A stretch of 27,644 bases of DNA from Funneliformis mosseae (taxonomy: Eukaryota; Glomeromycota; Glomeromycetes; Glomerales; Glomeraceae). Below the pieces are notes generated by a model. The model made no database searches. It had not been told where the DNA came from and was given only the letters and a program-made list of their open reading frames with translations. Of the stretch, positions 11,151 to 21,386 are shown in pieces. The first letter of the stretch is position 1, and every line of letters begins with the position of its first letter. The stretch spans positions 1-27,644 of the forward strand of contig CAJVPP010000689.1 in assembly GCA_910592005.1 (NCBI GenBank), written 5' to 3'. The position numbers were made by a program, and so were the translations under genes.

Positions 11151-11309
11151 TAATTTAATTCAAAATAAAAATTTTCTTACATAATATTTTTTGCATATTA
11201 TTAAAAAATTCATGCTAGTTTTAAAAGTAAAAAAAATAAAATGTTAAAAATATTTTTTATTACTAATATGTTAAAAAAAATATACTTTTTTTACTATTAC
11301 TCACCTTTA

Positions 11310-11530
11310 ACAAGAATAAGAAGCTGACGACTGGATATATTACAAGAAGAAAAATTCAAGACCTATATGAACAGAATGCCAAAAGGCAAAAGAAAAGCCT
11401 ATAATAATATTGTAAAATTAAGTGAATCCTATAAAAAGAAAAGAAAATGTTATTCAATAAATCAAGGATAGAAAATTAGTTATTAAGAATAAAAAAGATC
11501 AAGGAGAAACTAATCAAGTTCAGTTTCAAA
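11310..11530 (+). pseudogene. Second small coding remnant inside the pogo element
   Basis: Downstream of the transposase stop, a plus-strand stretch reads NKKLTTGYITRRKIQDLYEQ and NAKRQKKS before double stops. A shifted frame then continues with basic residues. It is less AT-rich than its surroundings and Lys/Arg-rich. It may be a 3' exon of the transposase gene or a separate small frame. I do not recognise a domain. Confidence 0.4.
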
Positions 11531-12587
11531 GTTTAAATATCAGTATTTAGTCTATTCATTTAAGTTTGTTAAAAAAGTATTATTCTTAAATAACATTTAT
11601 AAGCTAGTAATTTGAGTATTAAAATAATAAAATTTTGTTAAGAAGTTGAATAAAGTTGGTAAGATAGTTATCAGAGTATTAGAGCAATCAAATTTTGTAA
11701 GAAATTTATTTTTTTTAAAAATCAAAAAAATAATAAAAATACCACTCTTCATAAAAAAAAAACCTAAAATAAAAATGTTTAAATCTATTTATATAACTTT
11801 AAATACTAATATTAGGATAGATAAAACAATAAAATATAATTATTAAAAAATATTCTCCTCTTTCTGATAAAAAAAACAAATATAAAAAACTTTAAAAATA
11901 AAATTAAATATTCGAAAAAAATAAAAAAAATTTGAATTTTAATTTGAATATTTTTGTCTGAAAAAAAATTCCAGTATAAAATCAAAATTAAGCACCTTTA
12001 CTAATTTTATTTATCATGTAATTGCAAAAAGAAAGTGCTTAAATTTGAGATTTTATAATATTATAATTATAGAAAAGGATAGATATAAGAATAAACATAT
12101 ATATTTATTTTATATAATTTAATTTAAATATTAAATTAACTTAATAATTTATATATTAATTTATTAAGTTCAGTTAAAAAATGTAAAAATAATAACCTAA
12201 AATTATATGAAATCATATAAGTATATTTAGATAAAATTCTAATATAAATAAATTAAAAAAATTATTATATAGTATAAATAAATAATTAGTATTAATTATT
12301 TAATTTAAGAAAAATATTTAAATGAATATATATTTATAAGTGATATATTTATAGAAAGTTGATTATATAAATTAATATTTAAAATTTATCTTATAAGCAA
12401 TTTATAAAAATTTGAGTTGATTAATTATTAATTATCTTTTTAATTGTTTACCTACAAATTTGTAAGTAATTTTATTTATAAATTAAAATTATTTTTAATT
12501 ATTTTAAATATTTTAAAATATGTTATTAAAAAATTAATACTTTTATAATAAATTTATGTTATTTTTTAAGTAAAATTAAAAAAAATA

Positions 12588-12747
12588 TATGGGACCTTTG
12601 CAATAGAAAAGGGGAAAACAGCCAGAAAAATAAAAAATGAGTTAATGTTAAATCTGAATATATTTTGACCTAAAAATTATATTTGGCATATAAAAGTAAA
12701 ATTATTTTTTCTGGCTGTTTCCCTTTTTTCTATTGTAAAGGTCCTAT
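12588..12747. mobile_element. 160-bp MITE with long near-perfect inverted repeats
   Basis: The left arm GGGACCTTTGCAATAGAAAA continues as GGGGAAAACAGCCAGAAAAA. It is mirrored at the right by TTTTTTCTGGCTGTTTCCC and TTTTTTCTATTGTAAAGGTCC. The arms are more than 40 bp each and enclose about 70 bp of AT-rich sequence with no frame. The flanks are TATA-rich, so a TA duplication is plausible. The arms are conspicuously richer in G and C than the surroundings, which suggests later insertion or less decay. Confidence 0.75.
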
Positions 12748-13100
12748 ATAATTAATTAGTGACTTTTTTAAAGATAATTAAATAATAAATTATTATTAAA
12801 AAATTAAATTTTAAATTCATATATTTTACTATTTATTAATCTTAAAAATATAAAAATACTATTATTTAATAAGTTTAATAGAATAATCAAATAAATAGAA
12901 TTTTATTTTTAAATAATTATTACATAATATATTATATTAATAATTATTAATTTTAAAAATTTAAAAATATTATTAAGGTATTACTATTTTGTAATTTTGT
13001 TATTATAAAAATCTTAATTATATGATTTATTCCAATTATGTAATATAAAATTCTAAAATATTAACATTAATACATATAAAAAAAGATTTTCTGATTATTA

Positions 13101-14185
13101 TTATAAACTTTTAATGCAAATAACTTGATATTTACTACGCTAATTTATGTAAAAGTTAAATTATTAAATTTATGATATTCTGAAACTTTTTATAAAACTA
13201 TATTTCATTAAATTTGAATTAATAAATGCAAAAATAAATGAGAAAATATAAAGTCAATTATTAAAATATAAAAAAGATTTTTATGATTACTATTAAGATA
13301 GTGATATTTATATATAATATTCATTTACTATAAAATTATATTTCTCTATTTTTTGTTTTATTTATTAAAGCTTAAATATAAATTAGTTATAAAATATTGT
13401 AGAAAAATTATAATATTTATATTTAATGATTATAAAAAGATGAAATTAATAGTTGATATATTAATAAAAATAAAAGAAAGTAAGTATAATTAAAGTTTAT
13501 TAGATTTATTATATTAAGATCTATCTAATGGTAGCATTTTTAAATTTTTTAAATTAATAATTATTAATATATATTAATTTTTCAATTTTTCAATTTTTTT
13601 AAAATAAATTATTATCTTAATAATTATAAGAAAATAAAATTTAGTTTGTTAGATTTATCTTATTAAGATTTATTAAATGATTATATTTTTTATATTTTTG
13701 AGATTAATAGATAGCAAGATATATAAGTTTAAAAATTTAACTAATTTCATAATAATTTATCATATATTTATCTTTAAAATATCACTAATTAATTACATTT
13801 TTTTTTGAATTTTTACTTAGAAAACATCATAAAATTTATTATAAAAATATTAATTTTTAAATAAATTATTTTAAAAATATTTAAAATTATTATAAATAAT
13901 TTTAATTATTAAATAAAATTGCAAGTAAATTTTCCTATAAAATGCTTGAAAGGATAATAATCTTATATATATTAAAACCTTTTAATTATTTTTAATCCTA
14001 AAAATATTATATAATAAATATTATTACTCTTATAAATTTTAATGTGAATAACTTGATATTTACTATACTAATTTATGTAAAATTAATCATTAGATTTATG
14101 GAATTTTTAACTTTCTAAAAAGCTATGTTTTATTAAATTTAATAACTAAATATAAACATAAATAAGAAAATATAAAGTCAATTAT
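13101..14185. repeat. Diverged direct repeat pair about 930 bp apart
   Basis: Copy one is 13101-13262 and copy two 14030-14185. Shared landmarks occur in the same order: TTATAAA-TTTTAATG, AATAACTTGATATTTACTA, CTAATTTATGTAAAA, ATTAAATTT, and GAAAATATAAAGTCAATTATT at the end. Similarity is obvious by eye but far from complete. They could be the long terminal repeats of a dead element or two copies of a dispersed family. No coding sequence survives between them. Confidence 0.55.
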
Positions 14186-14770
14186 TTTTGATTAACAAAA
14201 GTTGGTACTATTATAATATCTATTGAATAACTTTACTTTGATAATAAAGGTTAGTTTCATTTATCTGAAGTGTTAAAATTACATCATGAAATGTTTGATT
14301 AAATAAATAAAAAATATAAATTTATAAGTTAATATTATTTTAAAAATATCAAAAAATTTATTTGTATTCAAAATAAATATCAATATCTTTAAAAAAATAT
14401 TTAATATAAAAGTAAAATATAAAAAGTAAAAAAAAAGTAAAAAAACAAAAATAATAAAATTTAAAATTTATTTAAATATTATATCTTTTTATATCTATAA
14501 CTTTTAAATAAAAATTTTAGTTCTTTTTTATATTAGATATTAAGATTTTTAATAATTAATAAAAAATAGAATCATTATATAGTCAGATTATATAAATGCT
14601 ATATTAAAGAGATCAATAGTGATCTGTAAGGTCTTCTGATTGTCAGATATTAATAATAATAACTTTAAAACTATTTTTACATCAATTCTAAATTCTACTT
14701 ATATAAATAATACTATTTAAATTATCAATAAGTTAAGCAGTATTTTTAACATTACTCAGTTTTTGTTTAA

Positions 14771-14858
14771 TAGTTTAAATTTGATTAGCTAATAATAAAG
14801 ATTATAAAATAATAAAATAGAAATTTATTTAGTTTAAATTTGATTGGTTGATTATAAA
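14771..14858. repeat. Short direct repeat pair
   Basis: TAGTTTAAATTTGATTAGCT (14771) recurs as TAGTTTAAATTTGATTGGTT (14830), 59 bp apart. Each is followed by an AT-rich segment ending in ATAAA. This looks like part of a decayed repeat rather than a functional site. Confidence 0.45.
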
Positions 14859-15211
14859 TGATCCTATAATGACCAAAATATTCAAATCAATTTTATTTTA
14901 TTATTAAATATATTTTAATATAATAAATTTAATAAACTTCATTTATTTTTAATAATTATTAATTGTCAAAATATTTTAAGTTTTTAAAATATTTTATAAA
15001 TAATTTTATACTTATAATTTAAAGGATAAAAATATTTTACTCTATAATTAATTAATTATTATTTAACTTTAATTATTAATTTTATATTTAATTAAAAAAA
15101 AATTAAATAATTAATATTATATTAATTATATTATTATAAATAAATAAGTAAAATAAGATAAAAACTTTGATAAAGAATTAATTTTAATTATATTTAATTT
15201 ATATATGATTA

Positions 15212-15382
15212 TAGTCAACTCTTGATGTAACGAACTCTTAATATAACGAATTTTTGAACTAATATAATAAAAATACTCTTGTTAAAGTGAATTGACTAAT
15301 CAAATCTCTCAAAATCTTCACTATAGCCTTATAGCAAAGTTGAGGTCTAGGACATAGAGTTTGTTATAATAAGAGTTAACTG
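15212..15382. mobile_element. 171-bp pogo/Tigger-like MITE (CAGTYAACTCTT ends, TA duplication)
   Basis: The left arm is TAGTCAACTCTTGATGTAAC followed by GAACTC. The right arm, read on the minus strand, is CAGTTAACTCTTATTATAAC followed by AAACTC. TA directly flanks both edges (15210-15211 and 15383-15384). CAGT ends with TA duplications are typical of pogo/Tigger and related Tc1/mariner elements. The inner right arm (GTCCTAGACCTCAACTTTGC read on minus) also occurs in a fragment at 22649. There is no reading frame. Confidence 0.7.
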
Positions 15383-15607
15383 TATATTTAATCATAATTT
15401 AATAATATTCTTTATAAATAAATAGATTATGCTATTTTATATTAAATATATTTTACTTAAATAATAAATATATATAAAGTAAAAAATTTTAAGTAAAAAA
15501 TGCTTACTAATTAATATTAAATATAAATAAAAAAATAAAAAATTGCAATAAATTATATATTTAATTATATAAATAAATTAATAATTTAAGTGAATTTGTA
15601 ATAAGCC

Positions 15608-15754
15608 TGTTCAATTTTGGTTGATACAAATTTTGATGCATCAAATGCACCAATAAAAAAACTGATGCATGTGATGCAAACTTGCAAACTTAAAAATCAG
15701 ATTTTGATTGGCTAATTTTGAGTGCACCAAAAAATTATCTATCAAAATTGAACA
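15608..15754. mobile_element. 147-bp MITE with TGTTCAATTTTG ends
   Basis: The left end TGTTCAATTTTGGTTGATAC and the right end on the minus strand, TGTTCAATTTTGATAGATAA, are inverted repeats. The similarity continues to a TGCACC word (left about 15645, right about 15723). The interior holds repeated TGATGCA words. There is no reading frame, and the target duplication is unclear. Confidence 0.62.
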
Positions 15755-17276
15755 CCTCTAATATGCTTTTTTTTTTTATAATATGATAATTTATAATATT
15801 AAATTATCCTAGTTATATAATAATAAAATTTCACATTTTTAATATTTTAATCATATTTTAAATATAATTAAATTATATAAATACTAGAAATATAATGGAT
15901 ATATAATTAGTATATAATAAGTATATAATAGATATAAAGTTTATATAAATTAGTTTATTATAATATATTACAAATTTTTATAATATTATTAAAAATTAAT
16001 TGATAAATAGGTTATTATTAATAATAAGATAATATTAATTAATTTTAATAGATTTATAATTTATTTTAATTATAAAAGAATATAAACTTTATTAATATAA
16101 AAATTATGAAAAATAAACTTAAATTATAAAAGTTATAAAAATAAATTAAATTGTGTTAAAAATTTTTTATTAATAAAAGAAATATTTAAAGATAATTTTT
16201 TAAAGAATTTATTTTAATATAAATTATATAGTTTTTCCAAATTAATCTGCCAAAAATCTTTCAAATATAGGTTTCAGAGGTTTTAAATAGTTTCAGATTA
16301 TAGAAAAATTCTTGGATAAAATATTTTGGATGTTGAAAAATAGTTTTGCCTGAAACACTAATGAGTTTATTTAAGTTTAAATTTAATTATTATATAATAA
16401 CTTAGATTAATTAAACTAAAATTAATTTAATTTAATTTAATAACTAACTAATTTAAACTGTTTTTAAACTCTCTGTATAAAGTTTTAAAAAATATTATAA
16501 TAACTAACCAATTATTTTAAATTATTATTTTATAAGAAAATAATTTTATTTTTATTAATTTTATATTATTTTATATTTATATATTTATAAATTAATATAT
16601 ATTATAATATAAATATAAAATATTTTAAATTATAATATTGTTAAAATTAAATGATAGGCTTACTATATTAATTTTTAATAACTTATTTGATTATAATAAA
16701 TAATACTTTTTTTTTATGATTTAATGTATAAATCATAAAGTTTAACTTATTTAATTGATTTTAATTTTTTGCTATTTATAATTAATTAATAATTTTTGCA
16801 AATTTATATAATTTTGATCTTTTATATTTAACTCTTAAGCTTAATTTATTTTAACTTAAAGTTTATACTATACTATTTACTAATTTTAATTAGCTTTTTT
16901 TAAAGTATAATATATTTGTATATTCACCTATGATAAATTCATTTATTCATTTTAACCAGTTAGATATCCTAATATTATAGATATCATTTATGTTAAACCA
17001 GTTGATTGGAAAAGATTGTCTTTGAAAAAAAAAAAAACGAGGAATATCATTTATCAACTTATATATAAATCCTAGCTTTTCATACAAATATGTAAATCAT
17101 CAAAAATTATAAACAAGAGAGTATGGTTTAGGTTTTTTTTTATTTCTGTTGCATGATTTGTGTATCATATGTTAATATTATTTTATAAAATGGTTAAAAT
17201 AATTAATTACATTAAAGAAGGGATAATAAAATAACAGAACTCATTGTTAAGTCACCATTTTAAAATTTGACAAACA

Positions 17277-17340
17277 ATCGGATGAATTATGAAATTTTTT
17301 TTTTTTTTTTAAAAAAAAAGAAAAATTTATCATCTGATGT
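17277..17340. repeat. Hairpin-like inverted repeat with T/A core
   Basis: GGATGAATTATGAAATTTTT on the left pairs with AAAAATTTATCATCTGATG on the right across runs of T and A. The stem would be about 28 bp with a few mismatches. It could be a tiny inverted-repeat element or a slippage product. Confidence 0.35.
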
Positions 17341-19258
17341 TAAAATTTTTTTTTTTTTTTTTTTGAAAATAAGGTTTGTGAACGATATCTAAAGTTGCGC
17401 CTTTAATCAATTAGAAATTCAAATTCTGATTAAACCATTTTTTACCATTCATTTGTAAATTTCTATTCTTTTAGTTCACATATTTGTTCTTCATTTAGGA
17501 AGGAATACGATGCGCGTCATTCTCATATGACACAATACAAATTAGGATTTGATTTTGATAACGATAAAAAAAAAAAAGATTTTAGGATATTCTTTAAAGA
17601 TGCAAAAATTTTCACGCATAATATATAAAAAAATATATATTTATTTATAAATATTCTTCTTTTAGACACCAAATAACGCAAGTCTGGATATGCAATTACT
17701 TATTTTGTATTTATAAAAAAGTTCTTAATCACCAAGAGCTATTTCATAATATTGTCATAGTCAATCCATATTAAGCACATCTATTAGAGAACGCTTCAGA
17801 AATAATCAAATGAATTACTACACAAAGTTTGCTGTATATTAACATTAAATATTTCATATATTTAATCATTTAATCATTTAATGCATATAATTTTATTATT
17901 AAATTCCAAGTCTTATTGTAAAATAATTTATAGATGAATACGCAGTTGAGATAATAATATTAGGCATGTATAATATTAAGTAGAATGTAATTAAGTTTAA
18001 AATCAAAGTTCTGGTTGATTGTTTTAAACAGTTTTTTTTTTTTTTCGCTTTATATCCATATTAAAAACGTGTTACGTATCATAAAATCTTGTTTGTTCGC
18101 ATGATTGATCCGATTTTCACCGGATTACAAAGATGTGGGTAAAATTAGTAATATGTCCTCATTACATTTAACGTTGCAAATAAAAACACCACATATGGGT
18201 TGATTGCGAGGAGAATAAGATTCTGGGAATTTTGAGACTTTTATTGCATTTTAATTTCAAAATTTTCCCGGAACCTTGATCCTTCCGTATCTTATCCCTT
18301 CATCTTTGCCCTGAAATGATTTTCTCAGTATAAAATTTAAAGTATGCTATTTCTGGATAGATTTCGAAGAAAGAAAACCTAAAAAAAAAAGAATCAGATA
18401 ATAGGACTATGTGTGTGTATTGAAATAAAAGGATCAAATAGTGGTTTTTATTTTATTGTCATTAAAGATTAACGCGTGGCGCGTCATTTAACAATAGGTT
18501 CTATCAATGAAATTTCTTATGAAGTCTCGGCACAATTTTGGTTCAGCCACTAAACTATATATATTTAACGATGCTTTAAGAATACGAAAAATACCGCCGC
18601 GGAAGAATAAACGGAATATTCTTTCCGTCTATCCCTAAATGATAGGACATCCTTTTATTCAACCAAATCCTATTGTTTAAAAAATTTTTTTTTTTGTTTC
18701 GTTTGGAAGTATTAGTAATGTTTATGAAAGGATTGCATAAAATCATAAACCTTGTTTCACAAATGAATTTCTTAAATGCTTTTTTTTTTTAAAATTATAA
18801 TTTTTTTAGTTAAATTTAGAAAAATACTGTGATACAAAAAAAATATATGGTTAATTTAATTAATTTCCCATCCCTAAATGCTTTCCATTCAACATGCAAC
18901 ATTGCACATCAATTTTTTTTTTTTTATTAAAACAATATCTGGTCATTACAACACCTCCGAATAATCACCTCATATTCTTCACATCCCCCCTCCCCCCAAA
19001 TAAAAAGTCTACAAATATTGTTGCATGATTAAATCTTACAAATCATTGTGTTGGTTTTCTACAGAGATTTTTCGTTTTTTTTTTTGATTCTATTTTGAAA
19101 TAGATATAAAAGCTTTTTAGAAGGAAAAAAATAAAATTAAAAAAAAACTGGGATTATTTCATTCATTATTTTTATTTTATTTAGATCAAATAAAGAATAT
19201 TCATAGTTATAAACAAGTTATTTATTTTGAACATTACAACAAACACCCAGAACATTTC

Positions 19259-19282
19259 TTTTTTTTTTTTTTTTTTTTTTTT
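19259..19282 (+). promoter_or_regulatory. T-tract (24 T) upstream of the first zinc-module gene
   Basis: An uninterrupted run of 24 T ends 29 nt before the ATG at 19312. The neighbouring family member has a 19-T run in nearly the same place. Such tracts can exclude nucleosomes in fungal promoters. Whether this one does is inference. Confidence 0.4.
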
Positions 19283-19311
19283 AAAACTATTATACTCGCA
19301 CATTCTTATAA

Positions 19312-20973
19312 ATGGCAGCAATTTATTATTGTAAGATTTGTGAGAAACTTATTGTGGATGAAGATGAATTACCGACAGTGGGAACTTATTGTTCAAAGAA
19401 ATGTGAAAAAATCTTTGAAAAATTTGGGTAGGTTTAATATTTATTACTATGTACGTCTACGTTAAATCGTACATCATTTATTTTATTTTATTTTATTTTA
19501 TATATTTAATTTTAATTTTTATTTTATTTTATTTTATTTTTTGGTAGTTTGGATAAAGGTATAAAAGAATATGAAAGGAGGGAAAAGGTCAGAAAAGATC
19601 GTTTATCAGTACATGTTGATGACGATGAAGTCGAAGTACCATCATCGTCACAAACTAGAAACTTACCAGCAGAATTTGCTCCTGATAACGGAGAAGCAAA
19701 TCCTAATCGAAAACAAATAAAAAAGAAACTCTCGGATAGTAATAATCGTAATAGTAATAACAATGAAGAAAGATCTCCAAAACCTTCAATTTTTGCTAAT
19801 ATGTTTAATAGAAATAAACGTGATGAGACTGAAGATGAACCTTCTTCTCAAGACGATTTAAAGAAAAAGAGAAGTGGCAAGAATGATCGTAAATCTTTAA
19901 TTGATGCACTTCCTTATGAAGATTCCGTGGAATATTTGAGGAAGCAAGTTAATTCTGATGGAAATACCCCAAGAGAAAGAAGTCGTTCAAGAATAGAAGA
20001 ACCGTCTGACAAAAGTACATTTCAAAATAATAATAATAATATTAATAAGAAATCGAAAGAGCGGTCAGAAGATCTATTAGAAGAACGTTCGAATGAACGA
20101 TCACGACGATCTAATAACCCTTCTACCATTGACACAACACACACACCCATATACACACCCACCATTACACCCACTCCTACCATCATTGCTACACCCACCA
20201 TTACACCCACACCCACCGCCACCACCACCACCACTCCTATCACACAAAATCATTTAAGTACATCTACTACTACTCCTCTTCCTGTCGAGAATCAATCACA
20301 AACGGTACCGACTTATCCCGACGTAAAGCCAAATAAACATGAAAATTATATGTTTGAAGATAATATTTACGATGAGCCTCCTCCTTCATATGAATCAATT
20401 TGTTCACCACAAGCTGCTAATGTAGATGAAAAACCATTGACTTTTGAATCGTCTGATGAGAAAAAAACGAGCACTACAGAGAGAACTGCAACTAATAATA
20501 CAATGAATACAGATAAAAGGAGCACTATTAGTAGTTATACCACTGCCATTGTTGCTGATGATTCTGCCACTAATGCTGCCATTAATACTGCTACTGATAC
20601 TACCGATAACACCAATACTCCTCCAAAAGTACCTCCGAAATTACCTCCGAAAGTTCCTATTTCGAACGCTCCACCATTGATGAATACACAACCGCATATA
20701 CAACCTCCTAATCAATTTTTTCCGCATAATAATCAACAACGTCCTTTCTACCCTACTATTAATCAACAAAATGTTTTTAATCATTATGGTAGAAGCAGCA
20801 GTTCTCCTCAATATCAATTACCACTTAATGTTAATAATTTTGGTGCCAGCCATAGTCATCCTTCCACATCTTCCACACCTGCTGATAGATTCTTGAATGA
20901 ACAGGCAAATCTTCCCTCGACAGTTTATCCTCCTCCATTTTATACAATTAAAAAATTTGGCAATAATACATAA
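19312..20973 (+). CDS. CxxC/YCSKKC zinc-module protein with long disordered tail
   Basis: Exons 19312-19427 and 19548-20973 encode 513 residues. Exon 1 carries YYCKICEKL near residue 5 and TYCSKKCEKIF near residue 27, a four-Cys CX2C...CX3C zinc-binding module. The rest is predicted disordered. It has a charged Ser/Arg/Lys-rich part with several KKR/RSR blocks, a Thr-Pro repeat region (TPTITPTPT-like, encoded at about 20140-20240), the motif DEPPPSYESI which contains PPxY, then PPKVPPKLPPKVP, which offers SH3-type PxxP sites, and an Asn/Gln/Pro-rich C-terminus. No membrane segment or signal peptide is visible. Without the first exon the frame would begin at a TTG and lose the zinc module, so I chose the ATG at 19312. 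The same module occurs in the next gene, and I associate it with PARP-linked zinc fingers in basidiomycetes and Glomeromycotina. The role is unknown; a WW/SH3-binding scaffold is an inference. Confidence 0.8.
19428..19547 (+). other. Intron with (ATTTT)n microsatellite
   Basis: The intron is 120 nt, phase 2, donor GTAGGT and acceptor TTTTTTGGTAG. Most of it is made of TTTTA pentamers, in two runs (about 19477-19500 and 19518-19541). Removal joins GG and T into a Gly codon and keeps the frame open for 474 codons. Confidence 0.8.
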
Positions 20974-21386
20974 CATCATATATTTTATTTTTGGGTGGGC
21001 TCTTTTCAAAGAAAATCACGCAAAAAGATCTCATATAATCTTATTATTCTCTGCATACATGTAATTAACAACAAATAAATTATATTAAAAGAACAACTTT
21101 GCATTTCTATTTATAAACTTTCATTTCTAATAATATATACGATCAATGATGTTTGTTGCCGATGAAAATCTTTGTTCATATTTTTAGGCCAATAAAATCA
21201 ATAAATCTTTTAGGTAACCATAGGCGGAAATATAAATATAAATGCATCTTAATGGTTTCCCAACCTTTTTTCTACGTTGTAATGTTGTAACCTCCTCCGT
21301 ACACTCCGTACACGAAAAAAAAGAAATATTTCAATCTTTTTAAATTTTTTTTTTTTTTTTTTTCATTTAACTTTCTTGTTTTTAAA
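20974..21386. other. Spacer between the two zinc-module genes
   Basis: A 413-bp spacer. It holds candidate poly(A) signals for the upstream gene (AATAAA-like at about 21073) and the T-tract of the next gene. I see no other feature. Confidence 0.5.
21345..21363 (+). promoter_or_regulatory. T-tract (19 T) upstream of the second zinc-module gene
   Basis: A run of 19 T ends 23 nt before the ATG at 21387, mirroring the arrangement at the neighbouring gene. It is probably part of the core promoter or 5' leader. Confidence 0.4.

Larger units (their letters stand above)
9518..12055 (+). mobile_element. Pogo/Tigger-type DNA transposon, complete but dead
   Basis: The ends are exact 20-bp inverted repeats, TAAAATCTCAAATTTAAGCA at 9518-9537 and its complement at 12036-12055. 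The element is 2,538 bp and contains one transposase pseudogene in the plus direction. The word CAAATTTAAGCACC recurs near the ends (9526, 9543 and 9605 on the left; 11983 and, inverted, 12035 on the right), plausibly as transposase binding sites. TA is present at both edges, consistent with TA targeting in this group, but the exact duplication is hard to fix in such AT-rich flanks. Confidence 0.82.
12748..15211. other. Extremely AT-rich repeat-derived region
   Basis: No gene or intact element is visible. Most of it is A/T with scattered diverged repeats: the direct repeat pair at 13101/14030, short words such as TTAGATTTATTATATTAAGAT near 13504 and 13660, and a close pair at 14771 and 14830. 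I read it as highly mutated mobile-element sequence. Confidence 0.5.
15755..19311. other. AT-rich block ending in the upstream region of the zinc-module genes
   Basis: Positions 15755-17000 continue the AT-only block. A small island at about 16225-16365 has three CTGAAAC-like words and balanced composition, possibly a piece of another element. From about 17000 composition returns to normal intergenic DNA with many T and A runs. I find no convincing exon or RNA gene here. A C-rich pyrimidine tract at 18983-18997 (six C, T, six C) is conspicuous. Confidence 0.45.

Noticed and set aside
7518..11846. Short plus-strand open frames at 7518-7730 and 11646-11846
   Set aside because: Low-complexity Lys/Asn/Ile sequence expected by chance in AT-rich DNA.
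7700..17000. Mitochondrial origin of the AT-only block
   Set aside because: It contains a nuclear-type DNA transposon with a spliceosomal intron and MITEs, and no mitochondrial gene.
19524..19763. Minus-strand 79-codon open frame with hydrophobic start
   Set aside because: It overlaps exon 2 and the splice acceptor of the zinc-module gene; the hydrophobic residues mirror Lys/Glu/Asn codons on the other strand.
20022..20243. Minus-strand 73-codon open frame, Val/Gly-rich
   Set aside because: It is the complement of the Thr-Pro repeat in the zinc-module gene; its composition follows from the repeat.
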